From NCBI GenBank assembly GCA_025618425.1, contig CM046838.1, forward strand, positions 5,577,715-5,641,714: a DNA stretch of 64,000 bases, written 5' to 3'. The notes under the pieces are model-generated. The model saw only the letters and a program-made list of their open reading frames with translations, was not told where the DNA came from and did not search any database. The stretch is from Heliocidaris tuberculata. Its lineage: Eukaryota; Echinodermata; Echinoidea; Camarodonta; Echinometridae. A program made the translations under genes and the position numbers. Below are positions 1 to 12,240 of this stretch, piece by piece (position 1 is the stretch's first letter; each line of letters starts with the position of its first letter).

Positions 1-1205
1 TAGCATAAAGTCAGTCACAGTGTAAATCTAGTCAATCATTTGAGGTCATGACCTTACCAGGTACCTAATCATGTCACTCACATTTACATTCCAATAAGTA
101 CATTCCAAATATGGATCTTGTTTATATTCATAAAAATATCTTGTTTCAGGCTGCATCATCAACTGTATCATCACTATTTTTTAAAATTTGCACAGAAGCA
201 CACCTAATACATTAAATAGAATTACATATTCTTGAAAATAGACAAAAGGAACTTGTCATTTTCTGACAGGCATATGGGGGGGGGGGGGGGGTGGGTGTGA
301 ACACAAACAATGGCTACATGACTCCATATCCCCTTCGTAAGAAGTCCAAGATCCACTTCTCTGTGACTACATGTATATGCATTGTAAATGGTCTATCTGT
401 TTAAAGTGAATACATGTATTTTGAAATTTTGGAATATCAGTATTACTTATGGAACTGTCCATACATAACCATATGTAACCTTAGAATTAAATGCTTTGCG
501 AATAAAGAAAGGGTACTGGAGTTATCAATATCATTCACAATCTTCTATTCTGAGCAACAACAGCAGGTATCTTTCCAGTAGTTCAGGATACACCAAAAAA
601 TGTGCCCTTCCTCAAGCAGACAAATAAATCCTAAAAAAGTATCAGTTGTGGCATCAATGTCATGTCCATCAACTCTACATTCCTATGCACTCATCAAAGA
701 GGTGTCATTGACAGGTTTATGTACATTGGCACTGCTTGGGGGATCCAAAACTCCATTTTGGGTGAGTTTATTGCAAGAACATGATGGCTTCCAGATACTG
801 TCTTGAATGTTTAATCCATGGATCACGACCACTCCATTAAAAATCACATGGATTTTATTTACTATATTCTCCATGTTTTATTCAATGTATGTATAGCCTA
901 CGAGTAAGTTTATAAATAGTCTAACATGGTTAAAGCAAAGTAACCATATAGAAAGTGGAAGGGTTAACTCATTCGATAAAACAGTAAAACAGAATTTAAC
1001 ATTCTGAAACATTGGATTTGTGTGGACTTTGAATATGTGTTGGACATTATATTGGATACTCATATTAGTCCTTGTAATTGGGAATGTAATACATCTTTTA
1101 AGAGCTGTGCATTGTATGGAATAGATCGGGATATGTGTTGACAACAAATTTGTGCTGAAAATTACATTAGAAGCTCTTAGTAATTGGCATAATTCTTCTA
1201 CTTAC
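1..1205. other. Non-coding stretch at window start
   Basis: AT-rich DNA with a G17 tract at about 275-291 and no ORF with coding character. If the candidate minus-strand exon at 1206-1306 is real, this is its downstream intron. A 63-codon minus-strand ORF at 683-874 has no flanking splice sites that I trust, so I did not call it. Confidence 0.5.
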
Positions 1206-1306
1206 CACAAATAGTAAATGAATGTGCAATAGGTATTTCTTCAGTTGAGTCAAATCTTTCTTCCTGATACAGCTGGTCTTTTGAGAGGAAACAAAGGTTT
1301 TTCACC
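1206..1306 (-). CDS. Candidate internal exon, minus-strand gene (possible LamG/ConA-like start)
   Basis: Reading the minus strand, a TTTTAG acceptor is followed by 101 nt open in one frame and a strong GTAAG donor. The peptide includes VKNLCFLSKDQLYQEERF and ends IPIAHSFTIC. The ending resembles the first beta-strand of laminin-G/pentraxin-like lectin domains (FTICxW-type), which is a family resemblance from memory and not a match. Entry phase is 2 and exit phase 1; a slightly longer version from an upstream CAG would enter in phase 0. Neither joins directly to the signal-peptide exon at 18529-18625, which exits in phase 1, so at least one unseen exon would be needed between them. It could also belong to another gene or be chance. 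Confidence 0.35.
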
Positions 1307-2106
1307 CTAAAATACTGTAGTGGTCTGGACTTCGATCAGTCAAATTGGTTTCCTGGGCTGCCGAGACCTCTATTTCAATTATCTTACATCTTGCATATAT
1401 TGATCAGTCAATAAAGATATTTTCACCCAGGCAATTCTTTTGTGACTCACATTTCTAGCAATCATCATTCACAGAGTCAATATTAGTTCTTCTTGCTATA
1501 TCAATAAATCATAAACATCTATAAATGAAAAGTTCAATTATCGTGACATTCTCATAACTAACAGGAAGCACTATAAATTCCCCCATTCAAGATAAGTAAA
1601 GAAATATTTTGTAAGTAGCAAAAGATAATTTTCATAAGGTATACCAACTCAGCATCTCATATCAATGTAAAAATTGCTCTGCAAGATAGAAGAAATGTTG
1701 TATCTACATTTTTTTCATTTATTTCCCCTGGTTTTGTAATATAGATTCCAGACTACATGTACATGGTACAACATCAACGACCCTTGAAAGACATGAATCC
1801 ATTCATGATATGCAAACTCACAATCTAAATCAGCCAATTCAATCACACGGCTGCACTTTAAAACATATGCTCATGATATCATTCAAGTTTATCACATTGC
1901 CATCATAGAAAACCTCATTTTAATTGCTGACAGGTATAAAAGAAACAATACCCTATTGAAATTCAAACAAAGAGAAAGCGTGGAATTCTACTCACTGTTC
2001 CACGCTGCTTGCAATTCTTTCATGTCAATCTTACCATGAAATTGTTGTTAAGAAAATGTAAATAGACATGGATCATCAGCCATAAATCTCCCCTTTACTG
2101 TATCTT

Positions 2107-2323
2107 CATCCCCCTCTCTCTCTCACTTCCTCTCTCTCTCTGTTTCTCTCTCTCTTTCTCTTGTTCCCTCTCTCTCTTTCCCCCTCTCTCTCTCTCTCAC
2201 CCTGTCTATCTCACTACATATACCTTACTCTATCTTTCTTTTCTCTCACCCTCTCTCTCTCTCTCTCTCTAACCCTGTCTATCTCACTACATATATCTCA
2301 CTCTATTTTTCTTTTCTCTCACC

Positions 2324-2380
<57 letters not shown>
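2107..2380. repeat. CT-rich microsatellite with an internal duplication
   Basis: Long (CT)n-dominated tract. A block of roughly 65 bp that includes TCTATCTCACTACATATA is present twice within it (near 2208 and 2277), so it grew by duplicating a larger unit as well as by dinucleotide slippage. The ORF through it is low-complexity and not coding. Confidence 0.9.
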
Positions 2381-2381
<1 letters not shown>

Positions 2382-2410
2382 CTTCAATGAAATAACTTCT
2401 CTTGACTTCA

Positions 2411-2501
2411 TTACATCATCTGTTGAGAGCCAGAAGGGGGTTAACTCTGTGTTAAAGTATAAGAGTTAAAGCCCTTCTGGCTTCAAACAGACGATATACA
2501 T
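2411..2501. repeat. Palindromic hairpin element, copy 1
   Basis: Imperfect inverted repeat with arms of about 40 bp built around GAGCCAGAAGGG and its complement CCCTTCTGGCTT, with GTTAA/TTAAC pairs near the loop. It follows the CT microsatellite directly. A second member with the same arms lies at 22701-22773, so this is a dispersed hairpin family. Confidence 0.65.
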
Positions 2502-4312
2502 TATCGTTCATGTACATGTAGGTTGAAATAAACCATTTTGGTGTCTTTCTGTTTCACCCTTTTTCTTTTACTCTCTTTTATGCATTGTTATTTTATGTTC
2601 AACTGTCTGAATTGACAGAAATGTTCATTCATAAAATGTTTACACCTCATGTGAAACTCAAATAATATTCAATGATCTGTTCCACAAGCAATCTTGAAGG
2701 GATTGAACAAAAAAAAAATGCATTACCTGAGGTTATTCATGGCAAACACATTTTATGTTGCTTGGTTTCGGTTCTTCGTCAAGTTGGCAATTATTTTGTT
2801 CCCACATCCAACTAAAAGATGCATATGTGGATCAAATTACAGTAGTAATCTTGCAGCTCACCAAGTCTTTCAACAGCACAATGAAGTGAAAATTCAAAGA
2901 GCTTATGTTTGACATGAAGTTCAATGAATAGGAGGGGATGGCTTAGCCCTGTTCATGGCAAGGGGCGGCACAGGGGCAGTCTCAACCCTTTTGAAATATC
3001 CTAATACATACATGTATATGCACTTTGATCACCTTACTTGTGCCCCCTAGTATGAATGTACCAGGCTACACAGGACGATTTCAATTGCGGAGTAAGCATG
3101 GGAATGGAAGGTGGAATGTCGGCAAACTTTACTATGACATGAATAGTGATTTTCAAATAAAGCACGGCAGCTGAACTAGCATGTGGCATGTCGTTTGGTG
3201 ATCAGTCAGATTTATATACAGTAACCTTATCAATCTTTATATGACATATATATCAATTGATTTTTTAAACTCAAAACATATACTTTTGTATCAGCAAAAC
3301 TGCATTTACAAAAAAACTGAATAACACCATGGCAACATTTTCAAAATGACTTAGATTGATAAAACAGGAAGGGAACATCTGTTACATGTAATATAATGTA
3401 ATATGTATTTGACATGCAATCAGGTCCCAGGCTTTATTCCACTGCTGCTAATGCCATTTGGCAAGGCATTTTATCAAAAACTGTCTCTTTACACCCACGA
3501 GAAAATGGTACCTTGCAGCAAATCATGAGCATCTATTGGCTGCCACACCATTAAAGACATGAGTACAATTTCTTGAAATCATGTACAAACATGGTGTGAT
3601 AATTATGTGTACAGCATGGGCTATAGACAAACAAAAATTCTTATGAAAAGAAGATATCTTCCTGTATTCCCTCCAAACCTTTACAAATTAAATATAAATA
3701 AGTCCTCCAGATCATACATTTATGAATGTTTATTCTAGCATACAGCACCTGTTTTCCAGAAACATAAATGATAACACACAAACACTTGTTTAACCACAAC
3801 TTGCAACATGCTGACCACTTTTGACTTTTTGTTGTCTGGAGGATTTTGGTTTCACAAATTGCCCCAACGCATTCTAGGCGACAAACGGACTTGAAAAACA
3901 ACTTCCTTGGTTGGGAATGATTGAGGAGCATTGTGACGCACAGTGAAAGAAAACAACGGTTGAGTGTAGGAAGGGAGAAGGGGATCAACGTGACAAACTT
4001 TGAGGATTTGTTGGGTAGTTTTCCTCTGAGAGGAACATGAAAACATCAAAGGAACGACAAGAATTAAGTGTTCTGGAGAGAGGAGTGGAGGGTGATAGAT
4101 GAGAGTACATGTCACCTGCTTGCGTGCAGATTTATTTTTTTCTACTTCAATGCTACAAGGAGTGAATAGAAATTAGAAGGCATTTGTTAAACAAGGAGGT
4201 ACAGTGAAACTGCATATGTTGCTTTTCACACAACCATGGCTGTTTCGAAAGGGATGAAGTATTTTCTGAGCAAAATTCTTATATACACATATATATCCAT
4301 CACTGATCATTC

Positions 4313-4440
4313 CTCTCTCCCTCTATCACTCTCTCTCTCTGTCTCTGCCTCTCTCTGTCTCTCTGTCTCTTTCTTCCATTTTCTATCTCCATTTCTCTCT
4401 CCCCCCCCCCTCTCTTTCTTTCAATCTGTCTCTGCTACTC
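4313..4440. repeat. CT-rich microsatellite
   Basis: Degenerate (CT)n/(CTGT)n tract with an internal C run. The overlapping open frame is low-complexity and not coding. Confidence 0.85.
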
Positions 4441-5155
4441 TTATACCTCTCAATTCTACATCTATTTGTATCCATTTACCACCCTTTCATCATATTCTTG
4501 AGCAATGTAATTTTTCTCTATTACATACATGTATTTTTCATTGAAAATGGCAACTTTTACTGCACTTTGTGAGCATCATTTCATCTACATTTAAATAAAA
4601 TATGTAAAATGTATTGCCAGTACCCCCACCCCCTCCAAATAAATCCACCCCATCTCACTATGTTTGTTTTCATCAAACTTTTCTAGTGATATGACCTGGA
4701 ATAAGCAGAGGGTACATGCATATCACTCCAGACTCAAAATGAGAGGCAATATTTGTGAATAATGACCCTTTTATGGCCGAGTAAATGTCAAAGAAAATGG
4801 CTTGCACCATTAATTTGATTGGTGATATGTATTTTTGCACAGCCACTTTATCTTTATTGAAACTCAAAAGTCAAACTGATATAAATGTTAAATGTCAAGA
4901 ACATCTGGAGAAGTTCATAAAATTCAATATATTTCATCTAAAAATATTACTTATCAACTTGCAATCGAATCCTCATAGCTAACCTCAACCATATATTATG
5001 GATCCTTGTTATCAAAGAGCTGATCACAATAAAAGATTTTTAGTGTTCAAAAATAATACCAGTGAAAATTTTCTTCTGTTTATTTCTGTAATCATTTTTT
5101 TCAAATGATTTGTTTCTTTTCTACTTTCTTTTCTCCTCAGTGGGAGCACTGTGGA

Positions 5156-5345
5156 AATTGGTGAAGGCTTTTGATTCTGAATACCAGAGGATCCTCTGAA
5201 TCAATTCTTGCTCAGTGCTTACATCCTTGGACAAGGTGTTTGCCCCGATTTGTCCCTCTCAACCTAGATGTATAAAATGGGTACCCGGCTGTGCTAGGCT
5301 AATAAGGATTACAGGGCCTGCATGAAGAGCAGTTTGATAAGCAGA
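5156..5345 (+). repeat. SINE-like fragment
   Basis: Contains AAATGGGTACCCGGCTGTGC. The AAATGGGTACC word also follows a tRNA-like head at 37530-37665, suggesting the 3' part of the same SINE family. I cannot see a clear tRNA-like head here. Confidence 0.35.
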
Positions 5346-5667
5346 GCTCCACACTAACTTTTTTTTAAGGGGGTACGGATTTAACTTGTTAGAGTTTGTG
5401 TATGTGCATGAGCCCTATGTTAAAATATTTAAATTTGGGGGGGTCCACACTTAGGACTATATAATGTAATATAGTAAATAGTGTATGTATAATACACGCT
5501 ATGACTGGTTAGATTTGCATCACATGACATACAAAAATTTTGTTATAGTGCATGATTGCGCACCATAAGAAAATTAGGCCCAGGCCTAATATACAGTAAC
5601 AGTTATAGATCTAGGGGTCTATTTACTATAACAATTAGTGAATGTTCTACATGTATTTATCCACCAT

Positions 5668-5797
5668 TACTGGACTATATGAACTCCAAATACTAAATTA
5701 TCCGTCGTGCAGGTCTATTTCACCTCAGCCTGCGGCCTCGGTGAAACAAAACTGCACTCGGGATAATTTAGTATTTGTCGTGCACATAATCCAGTAT
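5668..5797. repeat. Palindromic MITE-like element
   Basis: Nearly symmetrical: CAAATACTAAATTATCC at the left mirrors GGATAATTTAGTATTTG at the right, the outer ends TACTGGACTATA and TATACTGGATTA pair, and the centre has a GC-rich hairpin around CAGCCTGCGGCCTCGGTG. No coding content. The fold suggests a non-autonomous DNA element. Confidence 0.65.
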
Positions 5798-6014
5798 AGT
5801 GCATGATAGACCATGCACTATTTATATAATGTCCCAGGCACCTGTTAGTGTTGAGTCCTGCTGATGTGAATACCATGGGTACATGGGACAAAATTATTAT
5901 TATTTTTGTTTATTATAAATCATGATCACTCCTTCCCCTCCACATATTCCATCTCACAACATCTACCCAATTTTCATCCATCATCTTTGCTACTTCTTCG
6001 TCTCCTAGGTGGTT

Positions 6015-6390
6015 GTGATGGGTCTGTCTCCAAGACTATTTATCACATTACAGGTGTCCTAAGAATGACAGAGTGTTAGTTACCAGGAGCTGAGAAGCCA
6101 ACTTGGGCTTGAGCCTATCTCCTTCAAACTCCCCCCCCCCCCCCCACTCCTCTTCCTCCTCCTCCCTCCCTCTCTCCCTTCCTTCCGCTTTCCCTCCCTT
6201 CCTATCACACTCCCACCCTCCCTCCTCCGTCACTATCTTCACTACTATACAAGCCCTCGCCTTCATCATCTTTCCTCAACTAAGTGCTGATGGGTCTGTA
6301 TTAGAGACTACTCATCACATTACAGGTGTCCTAAAAATGACCCAGGGTCAGTTACCCTGGAGCTGAGAAGCCAACTTGGGCTTGAGCCTT
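6015..6390 (+). repeat. Tandem duplication (about 270 bp) with CCT-rich spacer
   Basis: A block with TCACATTACAGGTGTCCTAA and GAGCTGAGAAGCCAACTTGG occurs near 6040-6115 and again near 6308-6385. Between the copies is a C12 run and a CCT/CCCT-rich tract. Open frames on both strands here are low-complexity translations. Confidence 0.8.
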
Positions 6391-7784
6391 TGTATTTAAC
6401 ACCCCCTCTGGGGCAGCCAGGAATTCTGAGCTCTGACACACTTGACACAGACACAATAAAGCAATTTAAAATTTAATCCTACAATAGTAATAATCAATAC
6501 ACAGCAGGAATGGATATAATTAAGACACTTTATCAGCATAATTGGCAGTGATCAATAAATTCAGCTTCTCTGTGAATAGGCCTTTAAACTGAGCAAAAAG
6601 AAAAGGAAAACTAAAATGGTAAAGAAAGATAACTGATCGCTATGCCTTCTTAAATTTCAAGATGTTATCTCCTTAGTTATTCTACTCGTCTAAATGTTCC
6701 CTAAGCATTCCCATTCTGTCTCCCTCTCCTCGTTTGGCTCCTACTTTTCCTGGATGTTGATTCCATCTTCATCTCCCGGTTGACAAATAGGAGGAGATGA
6801 GTAGAATAAGAAGGGTAAAGAAAGAGATCTCCCCTCACACACAGATCCTTGCACTTTTACCTTGGGTCACCTGCTGAACTAAATCTTCCCCAAAATTTCC
6901 CCAGAGTTCAAGTCGGAGCTAGAGTTTCACATTCCAGAGTTTGCTTGACTGGAACTTGCCTCAAAAAAACATTGACAGGATGAAAATTTGTCTGTGATGT
7001 ATGATTTGTTTGTCAATTGTTGCAGCTTAGAGGGATATTTTGCTACATTTTGAGGTTTGGTATGAGATCTGTCGATTTGATGCATGTGGATGACATGACA
7101 TATTGGAATTACAGGTACTAGGCATGCCAACCATGTCTATTGGGATATCATCATTCTAGGGCAACGTCACTTTTACTTTTCTCTTCTGCCCAAAATAGAA
7201 ATAGTCTCTCAAGATGAACTCACACATTTCTCAGTAACTCTGAAATGTCCTTTTTCTTGATCTCTTCAGTTTGTTTCCATTTCCCTATCACTTCAAAGTA
7301 TCCTGTCTTAAAAACTTTCCTTCAATTGGGTAATACATGTAATTTGCTCTCGAAGTGGAGATTCTGAATTTTTAAAAAAAGTGCCCCTGCTTGGCTGAGA
7401 AATATCCTCTGCCACACCCAACTTTATAAGTGCATGTTGATAAAAAATGGAGGGGGCGAGCATCTTCTGCATCTCCTCTGGATTTTCCACTACCTTTCAG
7501 CAATGAATGGCCTTCCATTTCAAAAGAACGTGCACAAGTTTATGAGAAAAGGTCGAACACTCCAGCAGAAACCAGGATAATGATAATGAAAGGTAGCACA
7601 AGAGGATTTGGCCATGTAACAATTTACATGTAGGCTTTGATAAAACATCTTGGATTCGGCTCAGGGTTTACTAAAGGTTTTCCTCTCCTCTCCTGATCTA
7701 ATGGAGAAAACAACTGTGGCAAACACTGTGTGAGAATCAGACAAGAATTCGAGAACACAGTAGCCTAGGTGCTCCTATATATAC

Positions 7785-7985
7785 TCCAGCAACATTGCTC
7801 TGGGCTTTACATGTATATCATCAAAGATAGAGGGTAAGGGTTGGAGTTGCAATCAGGTTTGAGGTTAGGTTTGAGGTTAGGGTTAAGGTTCAAAGGTATA
7901 GTGTTTGGTCAAGGGTTGAAAATTAATATTTGGTTAGTGTACAAAACTGTGCAATTGTTGCTGGAACATGTGTCCTACAATCGGT
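7785..7985 (+). repeat. Dispersed element with TTAGGG-like core, copy 1
   Basis: Ends carry CCAGCAACATTGCTC and GTTGCTGGAAC in opposite orientation, and the core is a degenerate GAGGTTAGG/GGGTTAAGG stretch. Similar architecture recurs at 16978-17178, 31100-31310 and 48470-48592, so this is a dispersed family and not a telomere. Confidence 0.5.
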
Positions 7986-10900
7986 AGTCTAACATCCAAA
8001 ATTCAGGGACATTTACTCTTCGAAAAACCTAGGCCTATGTAGGCTCTCTTCCAAATGAATCTTCCAAATGTTCCAAATCATATAATAATTGGCATTCACA
8101 TCATGAATGGATTATTAGTAAAAGAAATACAAGCCAATTCATATATAGCATTCTTTCAAATCTACCATGTCAAAATGCACCATATCATACATCAAATATT
8201 CAAAGTTTACCAATAAATATTTTTCTTCATTGAAATTCCTAAATTGTCCAAAACTATTGGTCCTATCAATTTTGCTTTCTGCTCTTTGGAGATGGATGTA
8301 GGATAGCATCTGAAGGTAAGACTACCATCACAAGCAATATCATTGAGAACTGATTCCAAGATGATACAGGGGGAGTGTGTGCGTCATCATTACCGCTTTC
8401 TGATTTCCCAAAATTGAAAAACCAACTGCCAGCGCTTTATTGGAAGCTTGTTGGAAAAGATGCAAAGCGATGGGCTTGTGAAATAGCACCTTTGTATCCA
8501 TTAATTGGGTTCTCTGTATTCAGCATCCTTCAACAGTTCAAGGAGTATTAAATAGACCCGACTAGATTGTTTCCGACAAAGAAATTGAGGTTTCTTTGTT
8601 CTCATTACAGCTGATACAGTCCTCAAATATAACCGCAGACTTGACAATGGAAAACAACAGCATGCCCGCTTGTTCCCTTGAAAACAGCATTGTTGCTCAT
8701 ATCAATATGAATTAAATATCATCTATTGCTAGTCTACTATGTGTAACTCTCTACCGCTTTCTCTGTGTAGGCCTATTCCTCTATTTCTCTCTCTCCATCT
8801 CTCTCTCTCTCTCTGTAAGAGCTCTCATATTTCTCCTACCTTTTTCTTTTTTATACACAGAGGGGTTGCCATTCATGGCCCTTCAAGAATACTTCCATCT
8901 AAATTTTCATCCAACTTTACAATGTCACAAATTTGTCATAAAATAACAATGCTTAATACAGGTGAATAGTGGAGACCTATCACAGAAATCATAGTTCAAA
9001 ATCATATACATGTATCTTCAACAAGGAACCAATCTCCATACAGCATACAATTTTTTATTTTTCCACACAGAAAATATGAAAAGCCTAGATAAAATGAGGT
9101 CATATTGGGGGTTACATGTAGTTACTTTATATTTGATTAAATGGTTCAACAAAAATACATATTAAATAGATTTGATCTCTAAACAGGATAATTTTAGTTG
9201 CCCTAGCAAATTCACAACTGGTAGACCTGAACCCTATCTTCGCTCATGAGAAAAAGATGAATAATAGTAAAGTAATTAAGATTTGATAACAATCTTAGTC
9301 TTGTATCATTAAACAAATCCTATACAGAATTAGGTAAAACTAGACCCCCTAGGCCTCAATGTTGCTTCCAAGTTATGTGCAATGACCCATACTGCAATAA
9401 AACATGATCAATCAATGCATTCAATGTTAATTGGACATAGTGAAAAATTGTCTTCCTTCTCAGTAGATTACACATCTATCAGACCTGATCATAGTCATTT
9501 AGATGACTAAAGATGCATCTCTCTTTCTTACATACTATCACGAAAATGAGTCCCCTTTCACATCAGAGAAATGTTGCACAAACAAACAGAAGTGCATAAT
9601 GACTGGAAAGCAAAAAAGGGCAATACATGTACACACAGGAAGAGAGTTACTGAAAAAAAGGGAACTCCTGCCAGAGTAAAGGGCTAGGTTGCATATACAG
9701 TTTTTATATTTTTCATGTACAACATGCACATTTGCACACTGGCACACGGTGAGTTGGTTCTCCATCAAGCTCTTTAACAAAATGATGCCAAACCTCTGTT
9801 ACCATATATGTTTCCACATACCATGTTTGCACAAGTTAAAATAGTTCAAACATTATACAAATGTAGTTTACTGAGTAATCATAATTTTGCATACTTTTCC
9901 ATGTCTGAACAGGTGGGGATGGGATAAAAATCAACTCCACTAATCTGTTTCTGGTTGACTTGGTGCATCCAATGGAGTTATTGTGGATTAGTTACTGCCA
10001 TCATTACCCTCTAATGAGAATGAAATATGTTATTGTCCCCCAGCTAAAGATGACAAATCTAACAGCACCCATTCTTCATCACAAACTACCACCACTGAAA
10101 AAAGGAGTTCAAACTACAAAGGAGTGGCACACTTGGCATGATCAATTGTACCCTTGATTCTCTTCGCTCGACTCTGTCTAACTGACGATGAAAAAAAGAG
10201 AAGTTCACATATTGTCCTCACACAGAGCAAGGTACATGTACATGTGCCATGCCAAATTCAAAACATAGCACACAGTGTGCTCTATATGAAGCTAAAGTGT
10301 TAAAAACAACATTTAAAAGGGCTGAGGAATAACAGCGTTTTCAAAACGGTAAATGTAACACTTTTTTCATAGTGTTGGATCTAGCAATATAGATGGTGAG
10401 CCACAGAATTTTGTAAGTGCTGTAACTCCTCGAACCTACATGTATTAAATACTAGTATTGATTTAATACAAATAGTTTTCAGAGAGTGTCCACAAGTATT
10501 GTGGAAGCTCCTTGGTAATTTCTGCAATTTTAGATAAATCTAACTGACCTGACAATTTCCTCTAACCTACACTTTGAGTCTTTTGTCTCCACATGTCATA
10601 AGGATATCATTGCTAGTGATCGTCATGACGATCCTTCACTTGGTCCTAATTCATTGCAAAAGCTGCTTTCTGGACATTTTCATCCATGCATGGTCCATGG
10701 GCATGCATTCAGTTTCTATGAATGCATGAAAATATGAAGTTGTTAGAATATTTCAATCAAATATGAAACCTCATTTACCTTCCTATCATAAATATTGATC
10801 ATTTCACAAATATCGAGAAATACTGGTAAACAGAATTGCGAAAACACCTATCTCTCAAAAAATACCGATGTATAGGCTAGAAGATAGAAATTATGAAAAA

Positions 10901-11517
10901 GATGAAATGCACAGCTCATTTGGTACATGTAAGTTTGGAATGTCATTTTCAAACTTTGGATCCATTTGTGAACTTCATTGCTTGGAGGGATAGGTAACGT
11001 AGCATGGAGCAGTACAATGATAGGGTTTTCATCAAAGATTTACATCCAACAAAGGATTTGTAATGAAAGGAGTAGGAGTTGACTCCTTGTAAATTTGTCA
11101 AAGGTTTCATAATAACATGAGCAAAAGAGAGCAAGGTTTTCTCCCACAAGTAGCACGATAGCTAGCTCTCTACAACTATCAAATCCTTTTAACATTCATC
11201 AAAGTGTTTACAGAGTTTGTTATGGCCTGTATTTTCTCCCCTTTTGCAGTGCTTCGAATTTCTAATGTCCAATATGTTCTACCTACTTAAATAAGTTTTA
11301 TCTTTTGTATTTTATGTTTGGTCTTGTTCTTTTCACTTTCTTTCTACTTTCCTTTGTACTCTGTCACACTTTTAATGTGTATCCTATTTGTAAATATGAA
11401 TATCTCTTTTTGTTCTACTGCCTCCAAAAGCTTTTCTTGTGATAATGCTACTTGAAGTTATCCCTTCCTTGACTTTATGCCTCCCTCTCTCTCTTTCTTT
11501 TTTCTCGCTTTCTCACC

Positions 11518-11720
11518 CTTAAAGGGGAAGTCCACTCTGATATCAAGATGGTTTTAAAAGAAGCAGGGGGAAAAAAAGAAAGAAAAAGATCAATGAAAGT
11601 TTGGAAAAAATCTGATAAGAAATAAGAAGTTATGAATTTTTGAAGTTGTAATCAATTAAACACAAATTGGCAACTCTTTGACATGTCTTGAGAGGTGCTC
11701 TCCCATCTGCCCTGTAAAAA
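11518..11720 (+). repeat. Truncated TTAA-type palindromic element (one arm)
   Basis: Begins TTAAAGGGGAAGTCCACTCT and continues with AAAGTTTGGAAAAAATCTGA and an AAATTGGCAA segment. These are the same landmarks as the left arm of the complete element at 41962-42553. The right arm is missing. Confidence 0.55.
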
Positions 11721-11765
11721 AAAAATTGTATATTTCCATTTTCTATAAAGAAAATACATGTACAG

Positions 11766-11950
11766 TGAAACCTGTCTATAAATACTGTTCAAGGGAGACA
11801 AGAAAAGTGGTCTTTATGAGCAGGTGGTCTTTAAGTACAGGTTCCTTTAATACATGTTTCAGTGAGAAACAGTTTTCAAGGGAAACAAAAATTGTGGTCT
11901 TTATAGACAGGTAGTCTTTCTATACAGGTGGTCGTAAGGCAGGTTGGGCT
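11766..11950 (+). repeat. Dispersed repeat, GTGAAACCTGTCTATAAA family, copy 1
   Basis: About 185 bp matching 34415-34607 at most positions, including GGTCTTTATGAGCAGGTGGT and GGTCTTTATAGACAG. CCTGTCTATAAA at the start pairs with TTTATAGACAG further on, so it is partly self-complementary. The overlapping 78-codon ORF is not coding. Confidence 0.75.
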
Positions 11951-12125
11951 ATATTTAGTAAAAAATAGGCACTCTAGATACAACCATAGCAAATGTTTTC
12001 ACACACAGCCTACATGTATATGAAACAAATCTATTCCTTTATAAATAACTGACAAAATGAATTTCTGTGAAATTTTCTGTACAGAGCAAATGGGAGAGGA
12101 GCTGGCAAGACATCTGATTGGCTCC

Positions 12126-12240
12126 CTCCCTCCCTTAGTCTCTTTCTCTTTCTCTCTCTCTCCCTCTCCTCAAACTCTCTTCTGGACATTCGGCAGTCTT
12201 TATCCACCCCCTCCTTCTTCCCCTCCCCTTCCTTCCATTT
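12126..12240. repeat. Pyrimidine-rich low-complexity tract
   Basis: CT/CCT-rich on the plus strand. ORFs on both strands through it are low-complexity artefacts. Confidence 0.8.

Noticed and set aside
683..874. Minus-strand ORF as an exon of the secreted gene
   Set aside because: No good splice sites in frame, and stops soon after. The peptide shows no family pattern.
1980..2035. Possible short minus-strand exon with donor GTGAGT
   Set aside because: No acceptor upstream on the minus strand, and an in-frame stop lies at the donor.
3641..4115. Two overlapping minus-strand ORFs of 115 and 87 codons
   Set aside because: They overlap in different frames, have no recognised family, and lack convincing acceptor and donor sites.
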